Assembly (NCBI GenBank): GCA_903830745.1
Contig: CAIKVF010000048.1
Location: 1 to 9,447 of the forward strand
Source of the DNA: an uncultured Actinomycetes bacterium
GTDB lineage: Bacteria > Actinomycetota > Acidimicrobiia > Acidimicrobiales > RAAP-2
Direction: 5' to 3'
DNA: 9,447 nucleotides
This document shows, piece by piece, positions 1-6,641 of the stretch. The notes beneath the pieces were generated by a model. The model made no database searches and was not told the DNA's origin. It saw only the letters and a list, made by a program, of their open reading frames with translations. Each line of letters begins with the position of its first letter. The first letter of the stretch is position 1. The translations under genes and the position numbers were made by a program.

Positions 1-357
1 ACTGCAGCAATTACAGGATCTGCCTGGCGCGCCGCAATGGAAGAAAAAGCAGTGGCAATCGTTGCGTGCACTCGTTCAGGTATGACTGCTCGTGCAATTT
101 CACGCTTCCGACCTCCAATGCCAATCATTGCAATTACTCCAAGCGAAGCAACTGCTCGTCAGCTTCGTAGCTCATGGGGTGTGCAAGAAACATTCATCTC
201 ACAAGCAACCGCGATTGATGATCTCTGTGAATTTGCAATGCAGCAGTTAAAACTTGCTGGCATTGCAAAAACAGGGGACCGCATTGTTGTAATGGCTGGC
301 TCTTCTAAGGGCGGTGCTTCAGTTACTGACACTGTTCGAATGATTGTTGCTAGTTAG
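1..357 (+). CDS. pyk: Pyruvate kinase, C-terminal domain (5' truncated)
   Basis: Pyruvate kinase transfers phosphate from phosphoenolpyruvate to ADP in the last step of glycolysis, in the cytoplasm. Only the last 118 residues are present. The frame is open from base 1 (TAAITGSAWRAAMEEKAVAI), so the ATG at 37 is internal and not the start. The visible part matches the C-terminal regulatory domain. It has the alternating beta strand VAIVACT followed by TRSGMTARAISRFRPPMPII, the family's 'TRSG.TAR..S..RP..PI' signature. Next come a WGV motif at the expected spacing and the closing strand TGDRIVVMAGS, which normally precedes a glycine-rich loop and the C-terminal strand. In allosteric family members this domain holds the effector site. 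The catalytic barrel lies outside the window. The stop TAG at 355-357 touches the stop codon of the opposing gene. Family assignment is firm; the allosteric effector cannot be read from this fragment. Confidence 0.93.
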   Translation, partial: TAAITGSAWRAAMEEKAVAIVACTRSGMTARAISRFRPPMPIIAITPSEATARQLRSSWGVQETFISQATAIDDLCEFAMQQLKLAGIAKTGDRIVVMAGSSKGGASVTDTVRMIVAS

Positions 358-1533
358 CTAATCCGCTGGCGAATTGGTACTGCGTTCTAATAATGCAGCA
401 GTGAGTAGTGCCAATGAGGCAAGCGTTATTGAATTTCTAGAAATGTACGTTCCGCTACTTGCCAACCATGATGTAGATGTTGCTGATCGCCAGTGATTCC
501 AGGGCACGATGAGAGCCGCAATGTTGAGCAGTGCAGTTCGTGCGGTCCAGGACTTCATCCCCACCTCAAGTGCTACGAAAATCAAAATTGGTGCGTACGT
601 GAAGTAGTGATCCCACGCGACTGGTGCGCCAATTATCGACGTTATGAGAATTACTACTGCAGAGCTGAATTCGTAAGAGCGCTTCCAAAGATTTTGAGCT
701 GCATACAGTCCAAGGACTACAACAAAAAGTGAACCAACAAATGCTCCGATGCTGCCGAATTCACCTATGTGGAACGGCGCGCGGTTCAGCATCGATGAAA
801 AGCTGGAACTCGAAATAGTCGCACGGTTAGAGAGGAAATGCTTTAGTTCGTTTCCACCAAAAAGAACTTTTGAGACGTAGGTGCTTGCACTTGCTGGCCA
901 CAAGATAACTGCGCTCATGGTGATGACAGTAAATGTTGCTAGTGCCGTGACTGCCGCTTGCCACTGTCGGCGCAGCAGCCAGACAAGTATGAAAATTACT
1001 GGGTACAACTTCAGTGCGGCCATGAGCCCTAGTAGGACTCCTTGGGACTTTCCTCGAACTATGAGCCAGTCCAACATGACTGCAAACATGATGAAAGTAC
1101 TTGTTTGACCCCAGCCGAGGCAATCTCGAACAGAAGGAAATAGAAAAATCGATCCGATGCCAATGGCGCAGGCACTAATTGAAACGGTCATTAACTCTTG
1201 CTTCAACACGTAGCGCTGTGTAATAAACACTGTCCCAATTAATGCAAGTAGTGATCCGAGCGTCCATGCAAAGGCAAGTAGATGAAGAGGTATCCACATC
1301 AGTGGCCAGAGCAGAAGAATGGCTCCCGGAGGATATGTAAATGCTTGTGTACCAAACGGTAAGTAAATGTTTCCGGTGTGTCTTAGATTTTCAAGATTCA
1401 CAACACGACCTAGCAAGTCACCGTGATGACCAATCGATGCACCAATGAAGTGTGATGCGTAGTAGGTCACCGCAACAATAAGAAGTAGTTCACCAATAAT
1501 TATCGAGAACTTCAAAAGCTTCGACATGCGCAT
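358..1533 (-). CDS. GT87-family (DUF2029) polyprenyl-phosphate-mannose-dependent mannosyltransferase-like membrane protein
   Basis: A polytopic membrane protein of 391 residues from the ATG at 1533. Reading on to a TTG at 1563 would add 10 residues. I prefer the ATG because TACTGT lies exactly 6 nt upstream, the same layout as three other genes here. Numbered from that ATG: an N-terminal membrane segment (about 7-28), an Asp in the first outer loop (HHGDLL, D39), FTYPP (65-69), GWGQ (140-143), KLYP (175-178) and PVAWDHYF (304-311). These follow the GT87 pattern (loop Asp, YPP, GQ, K..P, SWxHH-like). GT87 members such as mycobacterial PimE use a lipid-linked mannose donor on the outer face of the membrane. 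Donor and acceptor here are unknown, so specificity is inferred only from the family. It is divergent from the YfhO-like gene, suggesting a shared envelope-glycan role. Confidence 0.8.
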   Translation of the reverse strand: MRMSKLLKFSIIIGELLLIVAVTYYASHFIGASIGHHGDLLGRVVNLENLRHTGNIYLPFGTQAFTYPPGAILLLWPLMWIPLHLLAFAWTLGSLLALIGTVFITQRYVLKQELMTVSISACAIGIGSIFLFPSVRDCLGWGQTSTFIMFAVMLDWLIVRGKSQGVLLGLMAALKLYPVIFILVWLLRRQWQAAVTALATFTVITMSAVILWPASASTYVSKVLFGGNELKHFLSNRATISSSSFSSMLNRAPFHIGEFGSIGAFVGSLFVVVLGLYAAQNLWKRSYEFSSAVVILITSIIGAPVAWDHYFTYAPILIFVALEVGMKSWTARTALLNIAALIVPWNHWRSATSTSWLASSGTYISRNSITLASLALLTAALLERSTNSPAD

Positions 1534-1539
1534 ATCGTT

Positions 1540-1545
1540 ACAGTA
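1540..1545 (-). promoter_or_regulatory. -10 box (TACTGT) of the GT87 gene
   Basis: On the minus strand TACTGT is followed by exactly six bases (AACGAT) and then the ATG at 1533-1531. This fits TANNNT with transcription starting on the A of the start codon, giving a leaderless mRNA. No convincing -35 is seen. The upstream TTG at 1563 lacks this arrangement and has no well-spaced Shine-Dalgarno sequence. Confidence 0.5.
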
Positions 1546-1600
1546 GTTCCGATGGCTGCTCAATTACCTGAGGGTGTATTTTATTGAAGAGTCGCTCGGG

Positions 1601-1606
1601 TAACGT
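1601..1606 (+). promoter_or_regulatory. -10 box (TAACGT) of the YfhO-like gene
   Basis: TAACGT is followed by six bases (GGTTAG) and the GTG start at 1613. The spacing matches that of the other leaderless candidates in the window. The AGG next to the GTG is too close to serve as a ribosome binding site. A TTGAAG at 1585-1590 lies only about 10 bases away, too near to be a normal -35. Confidence 0.5.
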
Positions 1607-1612
1607 GGTTAG

Positions 1613-3889
1613 GTGAATCGCTTCTCGGAGAAGGCCTGGGCAACCTACCGGCGTCTCCCTCAATCAACGACCAATGTCTTGGTCATAATTGGATTGATAT
1701 TGCTCGGGAACATAGTTTTCGTTTCGGGTTTGATGAATGACAATCCAATTTCTTGGACCGCGCAGATCTCACACATTTCTTGTCTAGTTACTTGCGGCCG
1801 TCCAATGACAGATCCCAATGTTGGCTACATCACCCAAGCGCTCGGACATCTTTCAGCGACTGATTTGCTGCATGGACACATGCCGTACTGGAATTATTTT
1901 GAAGGTCTTGGAACGCCACTTCTTGGTGAGATGCAAGCTGCATCGTTATTTCCTCTGACACTTCTATTTCTGTTACCAGCTGGACTTCTGTGGTTTCACA
2001 TCAGCCTTGAAATTATTGCTGGGCTTGCAACGTATTTCCTCGTCCGACGATTCTCACTGTCGCCAATGTTGGCAACAACCGCTGCAGTCCTCTTTGCTTT
2101 AAACGGCACGTTCGCGTGGATTGGAAATGCTGTCTTAAATCCGATTGCGTTCTTGCCGTTGTTGTTGCTCGGCATTGAAATGGTGCTTGATAGCGCGAAG
2201 TCAAGTAGGCGAGCATGGTTTCTTGTTGCGTTAGCGCTTTCGCTCTCGCTCTACTCAGGCTTTCCTGAGATTGCGTATCTCGATGGGTTATTCGCACTCG
2301 GTTGGACGGCGGTTCGAATGTTCTCACTTGAACGCAGCCAGCGTTGGTTCGCGACTCGTTCACTTGGAATTGGTGGAGCGATAGGTCTTCTTGCTTCACT
2401 ACCAGTCATCGTTCCTTTTTACGACTACATGAAGGTCGCTCACCTTGGTGGGCACAGTTCAGTTGACGCTACGGCGCACCTTCCTCTTCAAGCGCTGCCA
2501 ATGCTGTTTCATCCGTACGCGTACGGCACGTTGTTCTCGAATCTCAACGTTGCAAACTTCTGGGGCAACATTGGCGGTTACTTCACTATTAGTGTCACCG
2601 CGTTAGCGCTACTTGGTCTCTTTGGAAGCCGCTGGCGCTCACTCAGGATGTATCTCGGTGGGTGGATCCTTCTAGGGACAATGGCGATTTTCGATGTCTT
2701 GCACACCAGGTCACTGTGGAACTTGTTGCCATTTGTAAAGGCAACTGCCTTCATGCGCTACATCAACCCATCAGCAGAAATTGCCATGATTATTTTGGCC
2801 GTGATGGGTATTAGCGATCTGCTCAGTGAGCCACGATCAGTAAAGCGCTTCAAGATCACTTCGGTTGTTGCATTCGCACTGTTGGTGTGGTGTGCACTCG
2901 AGGCGCGTGCACTCAATCAGGGCGTAGTCATTGGTCACAGCGCCCGACTTATCTTCATTCTCCTAGATGTCCTGCCATTCTTAGCCGTGGGGTCATTGCT
3001 TCTTTTGAGCTGGTTCACGTCGAAGCGCTACGCAACGCTGCTTATCTGCGGCGTTCTAGTTATTGAGTCGCTTGCGATGTTTTTTGTTCCAACCGCGGAG
3101 TCACCAACGAGGGTTGATGTCGACATGGCACCAATTCACTTCTTGCAACAACATCAAGGTGAGCAGCGCTTCTTTGACATGGGGGTACTCACACCGAACT
3201 GGGGCTCACAGTTCGGCCTCAATCAATTGAATCAAGTTGAGATGCCGTTCCCTAAGACGTTCGCTACATACATTTTGAGCAGTCTCTATCCGGGTTTAGA
3301 TCCAGTGCACCACTTTACGATTCAAGGTGGACTGGCTGCAGGTGTTCCGGCACAGGAGAAAGAACTTGTTGCACACTTTGCCAATTATCAAAATGCTTCA
3401 GTTAAATATCTTCTTTACCGCAACTATGTAAATCTTCCAGGCGGTAAAACTTCACCAATTATTATTTCGCCAGCACTCGTTGCTCTCGGAGTAAAAGAAG
3501 TCTTCCGCGATGAGCTAACAACAATTTATGAACTGCCAAACCCAAGGCCGTTCTACTCAACCAAGTCTTCTACCTGTCAGATAATGAGCTCTGCGCCTTC
3601 TACGGCAACCGTCATCTGTCCTTCAGCGACTACGTTGCTTCGCACCGAGCTTTCGATGGCAGGTTGGCACGCAAAGGTGAATGGTAAAGAAGTTCCGATC
3701 ACCACGGTTGACGGTGTCTACCAACAGATCTCGCTTCCAGAGGGAGTGTCTCACGTCGAGTACAACTTCACGCCACCTCATCAGCGTTACGCACTACTTG
3801 TTGGTCTTGCAGCGTTGCTCTACCTTGCTGGAGCATGGGGTTTCGAAGTGAAGCGACGTAAAGATTCTCCGGTTCCTTCTACTGAGTGA
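1613..3889 (+). CDS. YfhO-like GT-C superfamily membrane glycosyltransferase
   Basis: 758 residues from a GTG start. A cytoplasmic N-terminus leads into a first membrane segment (about 21-40). A large outer loop follows with MTDPNVGYI (D67) and MPYWNYFEGLGTPLLGE (90-106), resembling the YfhO-family 'D..Y...PlWn..G.P' loop. Many hydrophobic segments run from about 111 to 490. A mostly soluble region (about 495-720) ends in ELSMAGWHAKVNGKEVPI and LPEGVSHVEYNFTPP. That is the typical YfhO ending (pGW.a.vDG..v ... lp.G.h.v.f.Y.P), followed by a last membrane helix (727-744) and a basic tail. YfhO proteins are GT-C enzymes or accessories that modify envelope polymers such as teichoic acids in Firmicutes. 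The substrate here is unknown. Two close cysteine pairs (C57/C61 and C655/C669) fall in regions predicted outside the membrane. Family-level call is good; function is only inferred. Confidence 0.75.
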   Translation: MNRFSEKAWATYRRLPQSTTNVLVIIGLILLGNIVFVSGLMNDNPISWTAQISHISCLVTCGRPMTDPNVGYITQALGHLSATDLLHGHMPYWNYFEGLGTPLLGEMQAASLFPLTLLFLLPAGLLWFHISLEIIAGLATYFLVRRFSLSPMLATTAAVLFALNGTFAWIGNAVLNPIAFLPLLLLGIEMVLDSAKSSRRAWFLVALALSLSLYSGFPEIAYLDGLFALGWTAVRMFSLERSQRWFATRSLGIGGAIGLLASLPVIVPFYDYMKVAHLGGHSSVDATAHLPLQALPMLFHPYAYGTLFSNLNVANFWGNIGGYFTISVTALALLGLFGSRWRSLRMYLGGWILLGTMAIFDVLHTRSLWNLLPFVKATAFMRYINPSAEIAMIILAVMGISDLLSEPRSVKRFKITSVVAFALLVWCALEARALNQGVVIGHSARLIFILLDVLPFLAVGSLLLLSWFTSKRYATLLICGVLVIESLAMFFVPTAESPTRVDVDMAPIHFLQQHQGEQRFFDMGVLTPNWGSQFGLNQLNQVEMPFPKTFATYILSSLYPGLDPVHHFTIQGGLAAGVPAQEKELVAHFANYQNASVKYLLYRNYVNLPGGKTSPIIISPALVALGVKEVFRDELTTIYELPNPRPFYSTKSSTCQIMSSAPSTATVICPSATTLLRTELSMAGWHAKVNGKEVPITTVDGVYQQISLPEGVSHVEYNFTPPHQRYALLVGLAALLYLAGAWGFEVKRRKDSPVPSTE

Positions 3890-3915
3890 GCCAAGCATTA
3901 CGGCTTAATCAGTGG
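3879..3915. terminator. Bidirectional hairpin between convergent YfhO-like gene and tRNA-Arg
   Basis: The arms are 3879-3892 and 3902-3915, with the 9-base loop AAGCATTAC. The core 12 base pairs (ACTGAGTGAGCC against GGCTTAATCAGT) contain one G·T wobble and one G·A mismatch; two further pairs (one wobble) extend the base. The YfhO-like stop codon (3887-3889) lies inside the left arm. No T-run follows on either strand, so it would be a U-less terminator or an RNA 3'-end stabiliser. Its position at a convergent gene end supports such a role; termination itself is inference. Confidence 0.5.
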
Positions 3916-3932
3916 CCCTTGAGAGATGAAAT

Positions 3933-4007
3933 TGGTGCCCCCGGCAGGAGTCGAACCTGCGCACATGGCTTCGGAGGCCAATGCTCTATCCACTGAGCTA
4001 CGGGAGC
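3933..4007 (-). tRNA. tRNA-Arg (anticodon CCG)
   Basis: The minus strand folds as a complete 75-nt cloverleaf. The acceptor is GCTCCCG/CGGGGGC (one G·T pair), then TA, D-arm GCTC-AGTGGATA-GAGC, anticodon arm TTGGC-CTCCGAA-GCCAT, variable loop GTGC, and T-arm GCAGG-TTCGACT-CCTGC. It ends with discriminator A and an encoded CCA (3935-3933). The anticodon CCG (plus-strand 3972-3974) reads CGG arginine codons. The outermost anticodon-stem pair is a T-T mismatch; the other four are Watson-Crick. It is divergent from lysA with 39 bp between, and convergent with the YfhO-like gene. A TAGCCT at 4023-4018 is a possible -10, giving a 4-nt leader for RNase P to remove. Confidence 0.96.
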
Positions 4008-4034
4008 GTCATAAGTAAGGCTACCGGACTCATC

Positions 4035-4040
4035 TAAAGT
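4035..4040 (+). promoter_or_regulatory. -10 box (TAAAGT) of lysA
   Basis: TAAAGT, then six bases (TCTTCT), then the ATG at 4047. No Shine-Dalgarno sequence is present upstream of lysA, so a leaderless mRNA starting at or beside the ATG is predicted. A -35 at normal spacing would fall near 4012-4017, inside the likely promoter region of the divergent tRNA gene. Confidence 0.55.
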
Positions 4041-4046
4041 TCTTCT

Positions 4047-5318
4047 ATGAGTTCCAAAGCACTACCTACATCACTTCTGGCAGATACTGCCGTTGTTGGT
4101 GATCATGACGTCACCATTGGTGGCGTCTCGCTGAGTGAACTCGCAGCCACCTACGGCACCCCGCTCTTTGTCTACGACGAGCAGACACTGCGCTCACGTT
4201 GTGGCGAAGCAGCCAATATTTTTGACGATGGGGTGGCCTTCGCATCAAAGTCATTCCTCTGTGGGGCCATGGCCAAGCTCGCCAGTGAAGAAGGCCTCTG
4301 TATTGATGTTTCAACAGGTGGAGAACTCGACATCGTGCTTCGTGCTGGCATTGTCCCAAGTCGCATCATTCTTCATGGCAACAACAAGTCGGTTGATGAA
4401 CTGAAGCGTGCCATTGAAGTCGGTGTGCACCGAATCGTGGTTGACAACTTTTCTGAAATCGAGCGCATTAGCTCACTCACATCGAGCTCATCAGATGTTC
4501 ACTGTCTCATCCGTGTGACTCCTGGCGTTGAAGCGCACACGCACGATTTCATCAAGACGGGCAATGAAGACACCAAGTTTGGATTCTCAATTACTTCTGG
4601 TGATGCACGAAAGGCCATTGACGCAGTCGCCGCACTACCTGGGGTAACACTGCACGGAGTGCACGCACACATTGGTTCGCAGATTTTTGAAACTGCAGGC
4701 TTTGATGAAACAATGCAAATTCTCGCAACGTTCACCAAGGATGATGACTTTGACGAACTCTGTATTGGTGGAGGAATTGGCGTTGCCTACGTCGAGGGTG
4801 AATCTGCACCATCTATTACGCAGTGGGGTAGTGCAATTCGTGAAGCGGCAAAGCGCATAGGGCTCAGTCCCAAGATTCGCATTCTCGCTGAACCAGGCAG
4901 AGCAATTGTTGCCCAAGCGGGTCTCACGCTATATCGCGTAGGGGCTGTAAAGCCCGTGGTGCAGCGTACGTACATGGCAGTAGACGGTGGCATGAGTGAT
5001 AACCCCCGCCCTGTTCTTTATGGATCTGGATACGAAGCATTTGATGTTTCAAACCCCAAGGCGCAAAGAACGCAGAGTGTCCGACTTGTTGGAAAACACT
5101 GTGAAAGTGGCGACATCTTGATTGATGAAGCGTGGCTTCCAGCAACTACTGGTGTTGAGTCTCTTATTGCGACCCCAGTAACTGGGGCGTACAGCTATTC
5201 AATGGCTTCTAACTACAACCGCGTTCCACGACCAGCTGTGGTGTTCGTAAAAGACGGAAAAGCCCGTGAAGTACTGCGTCGCGAGACGTTTGAAGACTTA
5301 GCTCGTCTCGAAGTCTGA
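4047..5318 (+). CDS. lysA: Diaminopimelate decarboxylase
   Basis: LysA decarboxylates meso-2,6-diaminopimelate to L-lysine with pyridoxal phosphate, the last step of bacterial lysine synthesis, in the cytoplasm. The 423-residue protein has the usual length and the fold-III order: an N-terminal alanine-racemase-like barrel (about 40-290) and a C-terminal beta domain. Visible sites are FASK with the PLP lysine K68 (often YAxK in the family), STGGELD (90-95), HGNNKS (110-115), HAHIGSQ (206-212), the phosphate-binding GGGIG (241-245), EPGR (282-285), DGGMSDNPRP (313-322), CESGD with catalytic C352 contributed across the dimer, and AYSYSMASNYN (381-391). The ATG at 4047 is chosen because a -10 box sits 6 nt before it and the N-terminus has normal length. 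It shares its strand with hom, 24 bp downstream, but hom seems to have its own promoter. Confidence 0.97.
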   Translation: MSSKALPTSLLADTAVVGDHDVTIGGVSLSELAATYGTPLFVYDEQTLRSRCGEAANIFDDGVAFASKSFLCGAMAKLASEEGLCIDVSTGGELDIVLRAGIVPSRIILHGNNKSVDELKRAIEVGVHRIVVDNFSEIERISSLTSSSSDVHCLIRVTPGVEAHTHDFIKTGNEDTKFGFSITSGDARKAIDAVAALPGVTLHGVHAHIGSQIFETAGFDETMQILATFTKDDDFDELCIGGGIGVAYVEGESAPSITQWGSAIREAAKRIGLSPKIRILAEPGRAIVAQAGLTLYRVGAVKPVVQRTYMAVDGGMSDNPRPVLYGSGYEAFDVSNPKAQRTQSVRLVGKHCESGDILIDEAWLPATTGVESLIATPVTGAYSYSMASNYNRVPRPAVVFVKDGKAREVLRRETFEDLARLEV

Positions 5319-5337
5319 GCCCAGTTCACCTAGACTT
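5311..5337. repeat. AAGTCT/AGACTT repeats around the lysA end and hom promoter
   Basis: AAGTCT (5311-5316) and AGACTT (5332-5337) form a perfect 6-bp inverted repeat spaced by 15 bases, spanning the lysA stop and the -10 box of hom. A further AGACTTAG at 5294-5301 is an 8-bp direct copy of 5332-5339. The middle copy can therefore pair with either neighbour. Just downstream, AGTCA-a-TGACT (5338-5348) is a perfect palindrome centred on the first base of the hom ATG. These could be an operator, alternative RNA hairpins or chance; the sequence alone does not decide. Confidence 0.35.
5331..5336 (+). promoter_or_regulatory. -10 box (TAGACT) of hom
   Basis: TAGACT is followed by six bases (TAGTCA) and the hom ATG at 5343. 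There is no ribosome binding site in the 24-bp lysA-hom gap, so hom is predicted to be transcribed from here as a leaderless mRNA that also carries thrC. No clear -35 is visible. Confidence 0.55.
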
Positions 5338-5342
5338 AGTCA

Positions 5343-6641
5343 ATGACTTCTCCCGTAATTCGCGTTGGCGTAATTGGGGCAGGCTTTGTAGGAAGCGCCC
5401 TAGTTGAGCTACTCAATGACCGTTCACGTAACGATGCATTGCTCGACGCCGCTACAGCAACTATTGAAGTTGTCGGAGTTGCCGTTCGCGATACCTCAAA
5501 GCCACGCGGATCAATCTCGAAGGACCTTTTAACTACTGACGCTGCAGGACTAGCTGGTCGTAAAGACCTTGACATTTTGGTCGAACTCGCTGGTGGCATT
5601 GAGCCAGCACGCAGCTACGTTGAAGCAGCACTAAAGAATGGTGTTTCAGTCGTTACTGCTAACAAGGCACTAATGGCCGACTGCGGTACAGAACTCGCAC
5701 GCCTCGCCAGCGCAAATAATTGTGACCTCTTTTATGAAGCCGCCGTTGGTGGCGCCGTGCCAATCATTCGCGCACTTCGCACATCACTCGCGGGTGAGCG
5801 AATTAATCGCGTTATGGGAATTGTGAATGGAACTACAAACTTCATTCTCTCGAAGATGACGAGCGAGGGTAGTGACTACGGTGTTGTGCTCAAAGAAGCA
5901 CAAGCTCTTGGTTACGCCGAAGCAGATCCAACTGCTGACGTTGAAGGATTCGACGCGGCTGCAAAAGTTCAAGTTCTTTCTTCGCTCGCTTTTGGTACCG
6001 AGATGAAGAGCACGGAAATTTCTCGTGAAGGCATTTCAGGTATTCGTTCTGTTGACGTCGACTTTGCAAAGAATGCCGGCTACGTCATCAAGCTCTTAGG
6101 AGTTGCTGAGCGTCACGGTGCTCATGGACTATCTCGCCGCGTTCACCCGGCACTAATTGAACAGAGCCACCCACTCGCTTCAGTAAATGGTGCAATGAAC
6201 GCAGTATTCGTTGAAGGTGTTAACAGCGGTCCACTTATGTGGCTCGGACAAGGCGCCGGTGGTGGTCCAACTGCAACTGCAGTACTCGGTGATGTTCTTG
6301 ACGCCGCACGCAATCGCGTTGACAAACGTCACCAAGTTCCCTTCAGTGTTGATCCAGAGATCAAGGACATTGACGCAGGCGACACTTCAAGCATTTTCTA
6401 CATAAGTGTCGACGTTAAAGACGAACCTGGAGTACTCGCTGCAGTTGCGGGAGTCTTTGGCAAGAACAACGTTTCAATTCGTTCCATGGAACAACACGGT
6501 GTGAGCAATGAAGCTCGCATCTCATTCATGACGCACGAAGCACTTGGAAAAAACGTACAAGCAACGATTAGTGATCTAGCAAAATTGAGTTCAGTTGACT
6601 CCATTGGAAATTGCATTCGGGTCATCGAGGGAGTTAAGTAA
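5343..6641 (+). CDS. hom: Homoserine dehydrogenase with C-terminal ACT domain
   Basis: Hom reduces L-aspartate-4-semialdehyde to L-homoserine with NAD(P)H, the branch step toward threonine and methionine. The 432-residue monofunctional form has no aspartokinase fusion. The Rossmann domain starts with [13 protein letters not shown] (GAGFVG 12-17). VELAGG (80-85) and TANKALM (106-111, K108) follow, then NGTTNFIL (162-169) and the catalytic segment [19 protein letters not shown] (190-208). In it E193, D204 and K208 match the spacing of yeast E208, D219 and K223. An ACT domain occupies about 352-430 ([19 protein letters not shown]), which in actinobacterial homologues confers threonine feedback inhibition; that control is inferred here. 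The start is set by the -10 box 6 nt upstream. The stop TAA overlaps the thrC ATG by one base, so the two are co-transcribed. Confidence 0.97.
   Translation: MTSPVIRVGVIGAGFVGSALVELLNDRSRNDALLDAATATIEVVGVAVRDTSKPRGSISKDLLTTDAAGLAGRKDLDILVELAGGIEPARSYVEAALKNGVSVVTANKALMADCGTELARLASANNCDLFYEAAVGGAVPIIRALRTSLAGERINRVMGIVNGTTNFILSKMTSEGSDYGVVLKEAQALGYAEADPTADVEGFDAAAKVQVLSSLAFGTEMKSTEISREGISGIRSVDVDFAKNAGYVIKLLGVAERHGAHGLSRRVHPALIEQSHPLASVNGAMNAVFVEGVNSGPLMWLGQGAGGGPTATAVLGDVLDAARNRVDKRHQVPFSVDPEIKDIDAGDTSSIFYISVDVKDEPGVLAAVAGVFGKNNVSIRSMEQHGVSNEARISFMTHEALGKNVQATISDLAKLSSVDSIGNCIRVIEGVK

Noticed and set aside
340..380. TTAGCTAA palindrome at the pyk/GT87 junction considered as a terminator or insertion-site duplication
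   Set aside because: Too short, with no loop space and no T-run; it arises from the two abutting TAG stop codons.
493..732. A cysteine-rich 79-codon plus-strand frame antisense to the GT87 gene
   Set aside because: It lies wholly inside a well-supported membrane protein gene on the other strand, has no promoter or ribosome binding site I can see, and its cysteines are explained by reverse-complemented codons of the real gene.
2013..2399. A 128-codon minus-strand frame inside the YfhO-like gene
   Set aside because: No hydrophobic or domain pattern; the plus-strand frame has clear membrane segments and family motifs across the same bases.
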